Positions 48,806 to 60,430 of a stretch of 64,000 nucleotides of DNA are shown here, piece by piece (the stretch's first letter is position 1; every line of letters begins with the position of its first letter). The translations under genes and the position numbers were made by a program. Source of the stretch: Malaya genurostris (lineage: Eukaryota > Arthropoda > Insecta > Diptera > Culicidae); contig NC_080570.1 of the NCBI RefSeq assembly GCF_030247185.1, positions 149,020,641-149,084,640 of the forward strand, read 5' to 3'. Below the pieces are notes generated by a model. It was not told where the DNA came from. It saw nothing but the letters and a program-made list of their open reading frames with translations, and ran no database searches.

Positions 48806-49616
48806 GTTGATTTAACCAATTTAACTTTTATGTAAAAAAATAAATTGGTTCTGTTTATATATGATCTTCTTTGATTAATAATACAACTATGTTTACTGTT
48901 TAATTGAACCGTATTAGTTTTATTCCGTATTAAACAGAGCAAATTTTTTTATTATTCCATTTCCTAGAGGTATTGATAATCAGGAATACTTTTGAAAATT
49001 ATTAAAAAAAAGATTTTCTTCATATTTTCTTTTAAAAAATATTTGATGCAGGATCTTTATCTTGACCGGACTGATAAAGCATCGAATCGTTGGATACTAT
49101 AAAAAATAAAAAAAAAACAAGTAATGATTGCGGTATGTGAAAAAATCGATCGACTCGCGACAAAGAGATAAATGTAAAAGTTTCCAATATCAATCAAAAG
49201 TTTGATTTTTAAGAATTTGAAAACGAATATAAAGCGGAATAAAAGCAGTTTAAAAACTGGTTTTGCAAATTATTTTGAAAGAAATTTTATTCTTTGAAAC
49301 GTATAAAAATCTATGCTTTTAACAAACAAAAGTGTTAGTTGTAATAATAATTAGTTGTAATAACAAAATTTAAGTTAATTTATTTCAACTAAAATGTTTG
49401 TGAATTCGAATCGCTACAATTACTAACTTTATCTAAAAATCGATAATATAAAATTTATTTTTAAAATTAAATTTTCTATGAAATTGTTTGTCAAGAAATT
49501 GAATATAACGCACATGTATTTGTTATTTTTATCAAAATATTGATTGAAACCAAAAAAAATCCACAGAGAAAAATTTATTTCTATGTTTTTTTTTGTTCAA
49601 CCAGCCATGTTTGTTA
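48806..49616. other. very AT-rich, no gene recognised
   Basis: AT-rich DNA with A- and T-runs. No repeat family or coding motif was recognised. Confidence 0.4.
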
Positions 49617-50865
49617 ATGACTGTCCCAGAAAGCAACCAAAAACCGCTGCCATTTCGCAATGGTTCAGAATCTGCCAATTTTTATGGCTGCGTCCTGTTG
49701 TTTACACTCTTCTCTAACCACTTGTGCAGTTGTTTATTCGTTTTCATTAGTTTGTTTCGAAATGCGTGGACTTTCAGCAGAACAACGTCGAAAAATTGTG
49801 TACAAATGGTGCACAGAACGCGGACTGTCACTGAGAAAGATAGCAAGAATGGAAGGAGTAAGTGAAAAAGCCGTGCGAAATGCACAATCAGGAAGTTCGG
49901 TGAGGATAACACCTTTGAGGATAAACCGAAAACGGGTCGAAAAAAAGGTCCTGCTTACCCTCAGTTGGACGAACGTATACTGAAGACGTTCGAGCAAAAA
50001 AAGGAGGTTTCAGTTCGGGATGTGGCCAAAAAAACTGGGCATTTCGAAGTCAAATGTTCTTCGTGCTAAAGAACGTTTGAATCTTCGAACCTTTAAGATG
50101 CAGAAACAACTAAAACGTAGTCCGAAACAAGAAGCATCGATCAGGCCGAGGGTTCGAAAGCTGTACAATACGATTCTTGCTGGAAATTTGAACTGCATAA
50201 TCATGGACGACGAAACCTACGTGAAACTCGATTACAAATCCTTGCCGGGACCACAATATTATACGGTGTGAGAAGGGCAAGTGTTAAACCAGTCCGAGAC
50301 ATCGATTGAAGTCGAAAATTTGGTAAGAAAGCTATGGTCTGGCAAGCAATTTGTAGCTGCGGTAAGATTTCGAAACCCTTCATCACCACTGCTTCAATGA
50401 ACAGCAAAATATACATCAAGGAATATTTACAAAAACATGATTCGAAGCCACAAGAATCCTGTTGTCTTCTGGCCAGATCTTGCTTCTTGCCACTACTCGA
50501 AATCAACGGTAGAATGGTATACTACCAAAAATGTCACTTTCGTCCCAAAAGACATGAATCCACCAAATTGCCCACAACTTAGACCAATTGAGGAATTTTG
50601 GGCATCTTAGGAATCATGTCTCGGCAGCCGAAACCATTTAACAGTTCGAAAAAGATTGGAAAAGAGTGTCAAAACTTGTCGTCAAGAAGTCTGTACGGAA
50701 TTTAATGAGGAACGTTCGCAAGAAGGTGCGCCAGCTAGTCCACAATGGCTAAGTAGCAAATGTTGAGAATAATATTCTGTTGTTGTAGTCTAATATTGAA
50801 TATGTAATACTTGTGAATTATTTACAGCGAAATCAAAGTGCGTCCTTACTTTCTGGGACAGTCTT
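49617..50865 (+). mobile_element. ITmD37E transposon copy 2 (TIRs and TA target duplication)
   Basis: 1249-bp element flanked by TA (49615-49616 and 50866-50867). Left end ATGACTGTCCCAGAAAGC; right end (reverse complement) AAGACTGTCCCAGAAAGTAA. Opposite orientation to copy 1, about 11 kb away. The sequences are very similar along the length, so the family spread fairly recently. Confidence 0.92.
49762..50752 (+). pseudogene. ITmD37E transposase, frameshifted
   Basis: Same transposase as in copy 1. The start is the Met of MRGLSAEQRRKIV (49762); the helix-turn-helix (LSLRKIARMEGVSEKAV) is open. The frame is lost at the same place as in copy 1 (after AQSGSS). KTFEQKK and RDVAKK lie in the other frame (about 49985-50030). 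The first catalytic region MDDETYVKLDYKSLPG (50202-50250) is intact. A TGA interrupts just after PQYYTV, but the ten codons missing from copy 1 are present (GQVLNQS). A small deletion after YLQK breaks the frame before the second Asp. PRPIEEFW-equivalent sequence (LRPIEEFW, about 50580-50605) is followed by another deletion. Stop TAA at 50750-50752. Confidence 0.88.
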
Positions 50866-50867
50866 TA

Positions 50868-51079
50868 TATCAAACCAGATTTTCTTTTGTCACTAATTTG
50901 TTGAATGAAACCAATTGCCAGCAATTAACTTTTACCCGGATCGAACTTCTGGTTCGAGAGTAACAGAGTGAAATGGTCTTTTGCTAGTCGGAAAATAGAG
51001 CATAAATAGGTATTATTTATTTATTTATTTATTTATTTCGTCAAGCAAATGTAGACTACATATAAATAAACTATTTTGA
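50868..51079. other. no gene; (TTTA)n run
   Basis: 51017-51041 is a TTTA tetranucleotide run. The rest is unremarkable. Confidence 0.4.
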
Positions 51080-51660
51080 TCTTTTCGGAATTATCTAAAC
51101 CGGAAATCACGTCTATTTCTCAGAAATGGCTAAGCCGATTTTCACAAACTAAAACTCTAACAAACGGTTTTATGATCCCGTGAACTAATGTAGAATTTTG
51201 TCTGGATTCGGTTTCCGGTTCCGGAATTAAAGAATTAAGTATGTTTAAAATTACAACCCGTCATTTGGAGCGACAATGCAAAAAATCCGAGAATTTTTTT
51301 TCTAAATTTAACTCAAAACTGTTTCAATTTGTAGGTAATGTACCTGACGGCCTAAGCGTACACCGGTTCTCAGTCAAAAACCAAAAAAAAAAACGAAACT
51401 CACTTTTTTTCCTCACAGATACCTCAACCGATTTTCGAAAACTATGGCTCAAATGAAAGATATTTTGGACACATAGGCTGCTATTGAATCTTGTCCGGAT
51501 CCGAGTTCGGGTTCCCGAAATTGTCAGATGAAGTGTGCTGAAAATCTCAAACCTCATTTAAAACGACAATGCGAAAAGCTGGACAATTTTTCTGAATTTG
51601 GCTCAAAACTGATTACAATTCGAAATGGTTATGCTTGTTTATGTCCATATAATTTTTCTA
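51080..51660 (-). repeat. ~170-bp monomers (variant X)
   Basis: On the plus strand: TTTCTCAGAAATGGCTAAGC, TTTTGATCCCGTGAAC-like sequence, GGATTCGGTTTCCGGTTCCG; then ACAGATACCTCAACCGATTT, GGCTCAAATGAAAGATAT, TTGTCCGGATCCGAGTTCGG. Two fairly clear units and one decayed. Confidence 0.72.
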
Positions 51661-51738
51661 ATAATTCTAATTCAAGGTTCGAGGAAAAGTTTTTTTTAAG
51701 AATATCTTAGTAATATGTATGAAAATATGTGTGATACA

Positions 51739-51782
51739 AGAAAGGTATAATTACATCCCTAGGTAAATTAAAACAGGTTTTT
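51739..51782 (+). repeat. conserved ~45-bp repeat terminus
   Basis: AAGAAAGGTATAATTACATC, then CCTAGGTAAATTAAAACAGG and TTTTTG. Matches 59161-59205 and, reversed, 29817-29862. Confidence 0.68.
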
Positions 51783-52279
51783 GATTTGTTTTTCAGTCCA
51801 CTGGGGAGTTACGGTTTTGTTTTTTAATAAATTCTAATACAAATTTTTCTAAGCAAATCAACATTTTTTTTTATTTAGGTTGTAATTTTAGTGAAAACCA
51901 CTTTTTTCCAAAAAAAAAGTCTACCCAAAGAGCATTCAAAAATAAACAAAAAACTACTCATATTGTCTGTTTCAGAATCAATTTCTGAGGCTCTACGGTG
52001 AACAATCATATCTTGCGAGTGACTCGATACTTTCACATGCAATCAACCCTGTAGCAGTCTCTTAGAAAAAATAATAATAACTTCACAAAGTTTGAAGATA
52101 TGGCAAACCATAGTTTTGTTAATTCACGCTTAAAACTAAGAAACGAAATACTCCATTTTCAGGAGGAACTAGTCTTATGAAGCATATGTTGCTGTGCATA
52201 TAAAAACAATCTATATTTTGGTTTGATTTAGCATCCTGCCTCTACACTCGAAACGTGTTGGAGTGATACTGATCTAACG
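51783..52279. other. no gene recognised
   Basis: AT-rich with homopolymer runs. No recognised repeat. Confidence 0.35.
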
Positions 52280-52665
52280 GAATAAATTCGCGATGCAAGA
52301 AGATATGAACAAACCAAACTTGAAACTATGCCCAAACTGAAAATTCTTGACACTATTATGAAGAAGGACTTGGGAAAAATCCACTCACCATACTTACCGG
52401 ATATGGCCCCCAGCTACTACTGCCTGTTAGCAGGCTTCAAAATAAAGTAGAAGTAGATTATACTGCAACTAGGAAGTCGTCGCTGAAACGAACGCTTATT
52501 TCGAGGCAAAACATTGATCGTTTTACAAGAAAGGTTAGAGAAGCGCTAGACCGATTGTGTTGTTCATGGAGGAGGAGACTCTGTTGATGAATAAAGTTGA
52601 GTTTTGCCAAAAAATGTGTTTGTCTTAGTTAGTACCGGGATTTATTGATACACGTGTTAAAACGG
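52280..52665 (+). pseudogene. mariner transposase remnant, C-terminal part
   Basis: Heavily decayed. SPYLPDMAPSYYCLL-like sequence (about 52385-52430) corresponds to the mariner PPYSPDLAPSDYW region. A later segment (TTATTTCGAGGCAAAACATT, TACAAGAAAGGTTAGAGAAG) matches the EAKDKSFYKKGIEMLERRW end in shifted frames. GTTGATGAATAAAGTTGAGT then corresponds to the stop region of the 27170 and 39040 copies, and ATACACGTGTTAAAACGG to the terminal repeat. Confidence 0.7.
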
Positions 52666-54699
52666 AGTTGGGGTTGCAGGAAAATATGGGTAAAAAACAA
52701 AAGCACTGGGATAATCGGTTGACCAAATTTTATGGACGGAGCAAAAAGCAAGATGCAAAATAAAACAAATTTTTCAATTCAAATCATATTAATATCGAAC
52801 GAGTAAAACAGATCGAAAAAAAATACTTAAGAATACTTAACTACGAAATGAAAACTGCGAAAAAAATTACTACACAGACGGGACTCGAACTCGTAGCTTT
52901 CAAGGTTCTGAACCGGGAGAAACTAACAAAACAAAAATTAGTAGTTTATCATTTTCTGGAAACTTCACAGAATTCCGATAATCGGTTTAATTTTGGTGAG
53001 TGAATACGTCGGTCCCGTTTCCACTGAACACACCCTTTATTCCTAAGCACAAATGGCGAAAATCTCTGCGATTGATCAATTTGCAGGAACAAACTTTCCA
53101 TAAAAATTCAAAGTTCACTCAACACAAATATTTAGAAACCAGTTGACACAATGCCTTGTTATCCTTTCTAAGTATGTTGATTTAACCGTCATCCACCCGG
53201 TATTTTTTTTTTCAGTTGACTCGCTGTGTTGACTTCTCCGGTGGAATATAGGGAAGGGACAATAGCAAAAAAAAAACCCGAATGAATCCCATTTCGCTAC
53301 CCGCCGATTTTCAGCAAAGCGCTGCCATTTTTGTGCGGCACTCCGAGACACCACGTCACCACAGTCGCATTTCGCTGCCGGGGAGTGCTGCTATTGTTCC
53401 CCGAGGGTTTCCTTAATTTCCCTTATTTAGTGCGCCTGATGGTCTTGACGCTACAGCATTCTTTTGCTACGTTATTCATTACCTACCTTCCTACTGCTGC
53501 CCCTCCCTCGATTGGAAAATTTTCTTTGCGACTCGAATACAACGAAGAAAAAAATGTCTTGTCCCCTTGCGCACCGGCGAACGGAAAATCCAATTTCCAC
53601 CTTTTTTTTTAGTCCGACACTTTGCGGGAACACAGTGTAGAGTGATTTCAAAGTGTGATTTTTCTGTTTTCTAGGGCCAGAGTAGCCAAGTAGGCTAGGC
53701 TTTTGTGGTGGTGGTGGTTTTTCATCCCACCGCGGCTGCTGTCACGGTTCAGCTAGTTTTATTTCATAATCTCGGTTAAGGATTTTTTTTTCGTTGCTAT
53801 TCATTTTGCACTTCCACATTCCAGACATCGGATAAAGTTTTTGCGTACAGTGCCGATCGGAATTCTGGACAGGTGCGGAGTTTTCCTACTTACTGAAAGC
53901 TAACAAATGAGGGTAAAATTAAATGCACAAAAAACTCCCACACTCTTTGAGTAGATTGAAACCGATAGAACTATGTAACCTTACCAAAACTAGTTTCTGT
54001 CATGAAACTGCACTGTAACGACATGGAAAAACCCGGCACGAAAGTGGATGTGGTTTAGTAATTTAATCTATATATTAACTCACCGCCGCATTGCGAAAAT
54101 TCTCTCAAGCAGCCCAAAAAAAAACGAACGAACTACCTTCTCCCGATAGCACTCCGCCAGTTCCCCGCCAGGTGAAAGTCCATGCTTCAATTCATTATTT
54201 ATTAATGCCCTTGAATGGTGTGAGTGTCGCAGTACCGTCTGGCAGCACTGCTCTGCCGATGGCACTTTTCGTATTTCATTGTTCTCGTGGAATTGGATTT
54301 ACAGCTTTCACCGCCCAATGTCGGTGATGATAAAGTAGTAGTAGTAGTAGTAGTAGTAATACTAGGACTATGTGCGCTGGTTAATGGCACTTTGGGATTG
54401 TACTCAATTACCTGAAGTTGCATCTGTTCGCCTGCACATGTAAATTGCATATTATGCTGGTATGCAAGCCATTCCGTATTCGGAAGTCATTTCCGCTTCT
54501 ATGCATTTCAAACGACATGGTAATTTAAAACAAAAATAAAAAAAAAACTTTTTAAATTTAATCGGTGTCAGCTTTACAATGGCTTACAGGTCGAGATTTG
54601 TGGTGTGGTCGCAAATTTACGTGGGTGGTTTTGTGTTTCACAATTCTGTAAAATATATTTAAAACGACTCCATCGAAAACGTAAAAAAAACTATGGTGC
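52666..54699. other. unique sequence, no gene recognised
   Basis: Some GC-balanced stretches (53280-53600, 54060-54320) without coding motifs. A (TAG)n trinucleotide run lies at 54335-54358. No repeats were recognised. Confidence 0.4.
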
Positions 54700-55225
54700 C
54701 GTCCGTAGTACAGTGCGTTGGCTTATTTCGCTCGAAAATAGATTACTCAAATGAAATACCGTAGTGCTCGAAACCGGTATGATAACCGACAGAACACGTC
54801 CGGTGGGTTTGCGGATAGTTTTTTACACGAAAATTTATGATGTGGCAAGGAATTAGCAGCTGCGGTCAGAAGACAAACAAAAACGGCAATGAGCTCAGAG
54901 ATTTACAAAACTGCATGGCGCCCGAAATGCAAAGTCTGCCCTTTGTCAATTTACATACGGGGTTTCGTTGAAATTTTGGCGGGATTTTGCGAGCTGTCAC
55001 TACAGCCGGGAAGTGCAAAAATGATATAATGACAACGGAATATAGTTTGTTCCGGAATCCCTCCATCCGTTAGATTATTCCCAGTTCAGGCCAATAGAAA
55101 ACTTCGCGGCTGTTATGAAGAGTAAATTGAAGGCAAAAGCTAGAGCTCCGCTGAAAAATTGGTGGGAGAAAATCGCTAAAAAAGTGGACGAGTTCGAGAT
55201 TTGCTTCGAAACTATTTAAGATAAA
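54700..55225 (+). pseudogene. degenerate Tc1/mariner (ITmD37E-like) transposase, C-terminal half
   Basis: FMMWQGISSCGQKT (about 54835-54870) corresponds to the MVWQAICSCGK of the complete copies. EIYKTAWRPKCK follows. A stretch resembling FWRDFASCHYSREVQK (about 54975-55020) holds the second acid. FRPIENFAAVMKSKLKAK (about 55085-55140) holds the Glu, followed by NWWEKIAKKVDEFEICFETI and a stop at about 55220. Several frame changes. It is clearly older and of another subfamily than the two copies with TIRs. Confidence 0.72.
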
Positions 55226-55528
55226 AAATTTAGCCGAAGTCCCCGAATTACGAATTCTTATAAATAAACTTTGAATTCTGGCTCACTATAAATTTTCGTT
55301 GATTATAGTTTTACAATTTAGATTTTCTTCGGTGGTGTCGAATTTTGTCTAATTTCAGAAGGAATCGAAGTATATTCTCGTGAAAGTTAAGCAAAAACCG
55401 TATATTTAAAATAACAACAAAACTTACTTTTTATATCAAATCAAATCGTGCCAAATACCACAATTTATGGTACATTTTCTCTACCGAATTTTTGCTGAAA
55501 AATTGTATCAATATGGTGAAAAAAGGAA
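55226..55528. other. no gene recognised
   Basis: AT-rich sequence, probably including the decayed 3' part of the transposon relic to the left. Confidence 0.35.
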
Positions 55529-55722
55529 AATCCTCGGCGTTTCATACCTTTTGTGGAATTTAGCCTGTCTGTTTCAACAAACTTCGCAGCCGATTCTTGG
55601 CATTCAAAATCACTGCATGACTAGTACTATGATTCTACCGACACTAAGAATCCTTCCAGGTCGAGGCTCGAACACACGACAACTGGCTTGTAAGACCAGT
55701 TGATTAAATGCTCAGCCCGAGT
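55529..55722 (-). ncRNA. tRNA-derived SINE, copy 4
   Basis: Minus-strand copy with tail (TTTCATACCTTTTGTGGAAT), body (AACTTCGCAGCCGATTCTTG, CTACCGACACTAAGAATC), box B (AGGTCGAGGCTCGAACACA, about 55656-55675) and a box A-like head (TTAAATGCTCAGCCCGAG, about 55702-55720). Near full length, though the head is diverged. Confidence 0.8.
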
Positions 55723-57616
55723 GGCTTAGAAAACAGCCCCATTCGAAATCCAGGCAAATGTGGACTGAAAAGTCGATTCTGCGAATGACAAAATTTTTGC
55801 TTCTGGAGACAATTTTAGAAATAAAAAATTTTCAAAAACCTTCAGCTACGGCTTACGGTTGATAACAGCTTTAGTTATTGCCTAAGTTTCTGAACAAACT
55901 AGATGATGAATTGCGATAAAAGTTCTCTTCGGATTGATAAGAAAAAGTTTTAGGGTAACACTAAGCTTACATTTTTCTGGCACAATAAAACATATGTCAT
56001 TATACAACAGACAAAATAGCATACGGCCTAGGTTGCTACCTTGAGGAACACCCGACAGATGAGAAAAACTATCAGATTCTTTGTTTTCAAGACCGACAGA
56101 GAATAAACGACCATCGAAACATGGTCTGAGCCATCTGGTGGAAGTTTCCGAAGCAGTTTCTCATGAACATCGGTACACTTTTGCCTGTGAACGAGATTTC
56201 AAGCACATATCCAACCTCAAACTTACTGCGAGTTCATGTTCGAGTTCACCCGAGGACCGTACACGAACGAACACGGTATGTACATTGGGTCGAGTTTCCG
56301 TGCATGTACATCGTGTACGTATACCGGGCACATGCTAGGTATAGATAGAATAAAACAAAAGCAAAACAATTTCGGTAGTATTCAGGGTGAGAGAAGGGTG
56401 AGTATAATAAGACCAAAACAAAACTGAGGATGTCAGTGTTACCGTTTATTTCCTTTAATCTGGTAAACAAAGGAATCCAACAATAGCGTTTCAAATTTAT
56501 TTAATATTAGTTCAGAGTACTGTGTTCTTCGACTTTTTTGATCTTGTAAACCTAAAACATCATATGTGATTGAGGTTCCTAATTTATTCGATAACACATA
56601 GAGAATACATTCAAACGGCAGCAAATGATGTAAATGTAAATTTTTAATCTAAAATTACATTTTTCATATTTTTATTTAAAAAATTCATTTGTTAAATATA
56701 TTACTGATACACTTGTCTATTGATAATCGATATCGATTCCGAAAAGGACATTGTGATAATGCGGAATCACTGTTCAGCGGAAAGCGAGCGAACATCGAGT
56801 CCGTACACGATGTACGTGCACGGCGTTTGATTGTACAACCGAACATGTGCACGCGTTCGTGTACAAATTCATGAGCTCAGGTTTGACAGTGACTTGAAAG
56901 TTCATTGTAAGAACAGAACTTCCGCTAGCGTGGTGTTCGGTGGGTATTTGGGAACAAAGAGTGAATATACTTTGAAGAATACTAATAAAATTAATAAAAC
57001 TATGGATTAAATTTCGTTAGACAATATTGTAATACTGCATTGTTTTTCAATTTTTGAAGTCATTGCAGAAACTTCTACTGTCAGTCCAGATGCCGAATGG
57101 TGTCATATGCTCATTCCCAATAGGCTCATTCATTTGGTTTTGTTTAACAAACGAAAATGATTTTCGTTCCAGAAAATCCAGATTTTTCAAATTTAAAAAA
57201 AAAGTGGATGGATATTGTCAGAGACACATTTGGATTTGAATAGATGCGAATATAACTAAAGTGAATCTTCGTTTGACTGTTGATTAGCTTGTTGAAGTCA
57301 ACATTTTTTTGAGATCGATTTATTGGTCCTCAAAAGGACCGATCAAATAGACTTCTTTGATGATAAACAAATGTTGACATTTTCCCCTATTCGAACGATC
57401 AGTTTAAAAATGCTTGGCGTGGATGGCGGTTTTTGGCAGTAACTTGAGTACAAAATTTTAGAATCACAGATCTATTTTGAAAATTTCGCTCACCATTGTG
57501 ACTTTCTGGGAGATGACGCTGCTATTTCTCCGCTGCCATAATTGACAACTAATTGCGTAAAATCACGTGCAGTCCATTTTGATAACGCAATTGTCCACTT
57601 TTGATAACGTCACGGA
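55723..57616. other. no gene recognised
   Basis: Mixed unique sequence. 56170-56340 and 56760-56880 have even base composition and contain repeated ACGAACACG-type and GTGCACGTACA-type words, but no coding motif. Confidence 0.35.
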
Positions 57617-57770
57617 CATGAACTTAGCGAAGCACCTATCTACGATCCGATAGCGCAAATAGGTGAATAATTTGTTGCTAATTAGTTATAGTGGTTAAAA
57701 TTTGTTGCACAATATTTTTTTCGAGCCATCAGCTAAGTTCATGTGAAGTTAACGAATTACCCCTCTTAAA
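57617..57770 (+). mobile_element. MITE copy 2 (same family as 42535-42717, inverted)
   Basis: CATGAACTTAGCGAAGCACC, GCGCAAATAGGTGAATAATT, TGTTGCTAATTAGTTATAG and AGCTAAGTTCATGTGAAGTT align in order with the reverse complement of copy 1. The outer right end is decayed and no target duplication is visible. 57785-57910 (TAGTTACTAATTAGTTGCTG) looks like a further decayed piece. Confidence 0.78.
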
Positions 57771-58289
57771 TAAGTTCGAAAACAAATCGAATCACAGTTA
57801 ATAATTAGTTACTAATTAGTTGCTGATTAGTTGCAAATCAGTAATAGCGGTTTTAAATTTGATGTATAATGTTTTCTTCACGTGTGATTCACTAAACTCG
57901 TGAAGCTAACTAGGCATTTCCTAACTAACATAAGTTTTAACCGAATCGTCTCGTAATCGATAGATTTCAGTTAAAGTTCGTAACTTTTTCGAAATGAATG
58001 ATATTATTTATAACATCCGAGGGACGGGCAAGTTTTTAATCGCTTCTGAAGAATTCTTGCGGACTCAGAACATCAAAAAGATTCTTGACTTCAACTTTAG
58101 CAGAGTGAAAGATTTTATCCGTTATTTACAACGTTAGTTGAGAAGCTAAATTTAGGATGTGTTTCAGTTAACAATCATCCCAATTGCTATCCCATATCTA
58201 GAAAAGTTGTTTGGAATGCAGTTTCTGAGTGTAAAATTCAACATTTTCAATTTTTCTAAGCATCAATTTGAGAAAATCAAAATAATGGG
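57771..58289. other. no gene recognised
   Basis: AT-rich. The first part may be a decayed MITE copy as noted in the preceding entry. Confidence 0.35.
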
Positions 58290-58505
58290 GAAATGACCCT
58301 TTCGGCGAAACAGTATTCGGTGAAATGACCGTTATCCGAAAATAGGGTTCGATCTTGGATCTTAACAATCTTCGCTAGATTGACGAAGAAATGACCTTTT
58401 CGTCGAAGTGTTCCGTTTGGCGAAATATCTTTCGGTGGAATAGTTTTCGACAAAACAGCCTTCAGTGAAACAGTTTTCGACAAAACATCTTCAAACGATA
58501 CCAGT
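58290..58505. mobile_element. foldback element of CTTTCGGCGAAA subrepeats, copy 2 (degenerate)
   Basis: AAATGACCCTTTCGGCGAAA, TATTCGGTGAAATGACC, then GAAATGACCTTTTCGTCGAA, GTTTGGCGAAATATCTTTCG and TTCAGTGAAACAGTTTTCG. Same vocabulary as 21655-21870 but all blocks in one sense, so only one arm, or a rearranged copy, is left. Confidence 0.6.
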
Positions 58506-58635
58506 AGTATAGTGAAAACCGAAAAATTTCCAGAATATGGGAAAATTCGAAAAATAATCTATAAATCTCTAAGAATTAGAAAACATTTCGAGGATTTCTT
58601 TGGTTGTGTACAGAAAACTTCAAGAAAATTACTTT

Positions 58636-58712
58636 TCTTTACGACTCGTCTTAGATTTCTCAGTGCATAACAGTTTATGTTTGAACTATTATGCCACCTG
58701 GTAGTTCAACAT
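58636..58712 (-). repeat. dispersed hairpin repeat, copy 8
   Basis: On the plus strand: TTACGACTCGTCTTAGATTT, CTCAGTGCATAACAGTTTAT, GTTTGAACTATTATGCCACC, TGGTAGTTCAACATCCGG. It abuts an X monomer whose CCGGTTCCGGAGG follows immediately. Confidence 0.78.
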
Positions 58713-58905
58713 CCGGTTCCGGAGGTACCGGAAATAGTGGTCATATATACCAAAAAAGATCTCACTCACTTTTCTCAGCGATGGTTTGACCGATTTCCAC
58801 AAACTTAGATTCAAATGAAAGGTCTCGTGATCCCATACGGAATTCCTGAATTTCATCCGGATCCGACTTCCGGTTCCGAAATTATAGGGTAAAGTGTGTT
58901 CAATA
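58713..58905 (-). repeat. ~170-bp monomer (variant X), well preserved
   Basis: On the plus strand: GGTACCGGAAATAGTGGTCA, TTCTCAGCGATGGTTTGACC, TTAGATTCAAATGAAAGGTC, GATCCCATACGGAATTCCTG, CCGGATCCGACTTCCGGTTC. Confidence 0.82.
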
Positions 58906-59160
58906 TTGTACACCGTCACTTAAAATATTTTCGGATGCAACAAACATTTAAATCGTAATTTAGAGTGCTTACTAAAAGAGTTTGTGTGTCATGTTAGTTG
59001 GTGGTCGGTTCTTTGGTTTGTGGAAATGTGGATGACTCACGCAATCAAAGCATTGTTTTATTCTGTATGTTATACTAGTTAATGCACAAACAATCTCTTG
59101 GTTTGTTTCAACAATCGAAGAGATAAATTTTGAATGGAATACCACAATATTATATGTACA
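58906..59160. other. no feature recognised
   Basis: Unremarkable sequence between a monomer and the conserved terminus. Confidence 0.3.
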
Positions 59161-59325
59161 TGAGAAAGGCATCATTACACCACTAGGTGGATTAAAACAG
59201 GTTTTTGTCTTTGTCTATAGAAAGGTAATAAAATTACTGGAAAATCCTTCGACTTTCGACGGAGCCTCGAAGACCCATATTGTTATGTACCATTCGACTC
59301 AGATCGACTAGATAAGTGTGTTAAG
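59161..59325 (+). repeat. repeat terminus joined to head module
   Basis: TGAGAAAGGCATCATTACAC and CACTAGGTGGATTAAAACAG (terminus) run directly into GTTTTTGTCTTTGTCTATAG and AAAGG, then ACCATTCGACTCAGATCGAC (head, as at 22285). The microsatellite that follows the head at 22405 is reduced here to AAGTGTG. Confidence 0.7.
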
Positions 59326-59329
59326 TCGG

Positions 59330-59815
59330 TTAAGTCATTTCCAAGAAATTGAGCGGTAAAAACCAACACGTTGTGTCGGCTACGTCACTTATATCATCAA
59401 ATCTCCAGAACCAATGACCTTCGAAGCTTAATAATGACTCAATTGTAGCTTTCAAACGAGGTAAGGTTCGAGAAAATCGGTTCAGCCATCTCTGAGAAGA
59501 TCGAATGGTAAAAAAATAACGCGTTGTGTCGGTTACGTCAATTATACCATTATATTTTTGGAACCAGAAGCGACAGCCATTTGATTTTCGAACTTGATGA
59601 ATTTCCCAACAGTAGCTTTCGAATAAATTTGTTGAAATCGGTTCAGTCATCTCTGAGAAATTGAACGGTGAGAAAACAACGGTTTTTTGTCGGTTACGTC
59701 ACTCATACCATTTTATCTCCGGAACCGGAAGTGCCAACCATTTGATCTTCAAACTTGAGCAATAACCCAATAGTAGTTTTCAAACGAGTCAAAGATTGAT
59801 AAAATCGGTTCAACC
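59330..59815 (+). repeat. three tandem ~170-bp Y monomers
   Basis: Three units, each with TCGGYTACGTCA, an ATATCATCAAATCTCCAGAA-type segment, CCATTTGATTTTCGAACTTG, TAGCTTTCAAACGAG and AAAATCGGTTCAGCCATCTC. Opposite orientation to the Y monomers at 22838, 26346 and 36925. Confidence 0.82.
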
Positions 59816-60129
59816 ACTGAATTTCTAGTGGCTCGAGTTTTGTCTTTCAATGACTATTTTTTCTTCACTCTTTATCTGTTATCTTTAGGTATTGCAAAAA
59901 TCGTTTGAATATCTGAAAATTTTCAATTTATTTGAAGTCTGCTTTATTAATTATACTACTTGGAATTAACAGTCCTGCTGCTCACAGAAAAGACGTGAAT
60001 AGTTTCGAACCGTGTTTATTTTTGTTGAGAACAAGCCTCTAGATGGCCTAATACCAAATTTCATAACAATCTATCCATTAGTGTTTGAATAACAGCTGAT
60101 CGTGTCAGACGAGTTCTAGTTTTCATTAA
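59816..60129. other. no gene recognised
   Basis: AT-rich. The last 60 bp may be the 5' UTR of the mariner relic that follows. Confidence 0.35.
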
Positions 60130-60430
60130 GCTATGGAAAAAGACGAGTTTCGTGTCCTGATAGAAAAAGCAACGGTGAAATTGAATAATTTTCGGTACGG
60201 ATAGGTCCGTCCCCATCCCCCGTATTCTCCAGACCTGGCCCCCAGCGACTATTATCTATTTCCCTTTTATCCTTAAAAAACCATTTACGAAGTTTCCGAA
60301 GAAAGTGAAAGTTTATTTCAGATTTTATTTACAAAGCCATAGATCCGAAAGTTGTAGGTCTTGGCCGATTTATAATTATCATGAATGTTTGTTAGGCGGT
60401 TTTTTAATTTTTTTTTAAATTTGTTAAATA
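60130..60430 (+). pseudogene. mariner remnant with large internal deletion
   Basis: Starts with MEKDEFRVLIEKATVKL (60133 on), resembling a mariner transposase N-terminus. It then joins almost directly HPPYSPDLAPSDYYLF (about 60215-60260), the third catalytic Asp region. About 250 codons between are gone. The remainder is frameshifted. This is an internal-deletion derivative of a third mariner type in the window. Confidence 0.7.
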
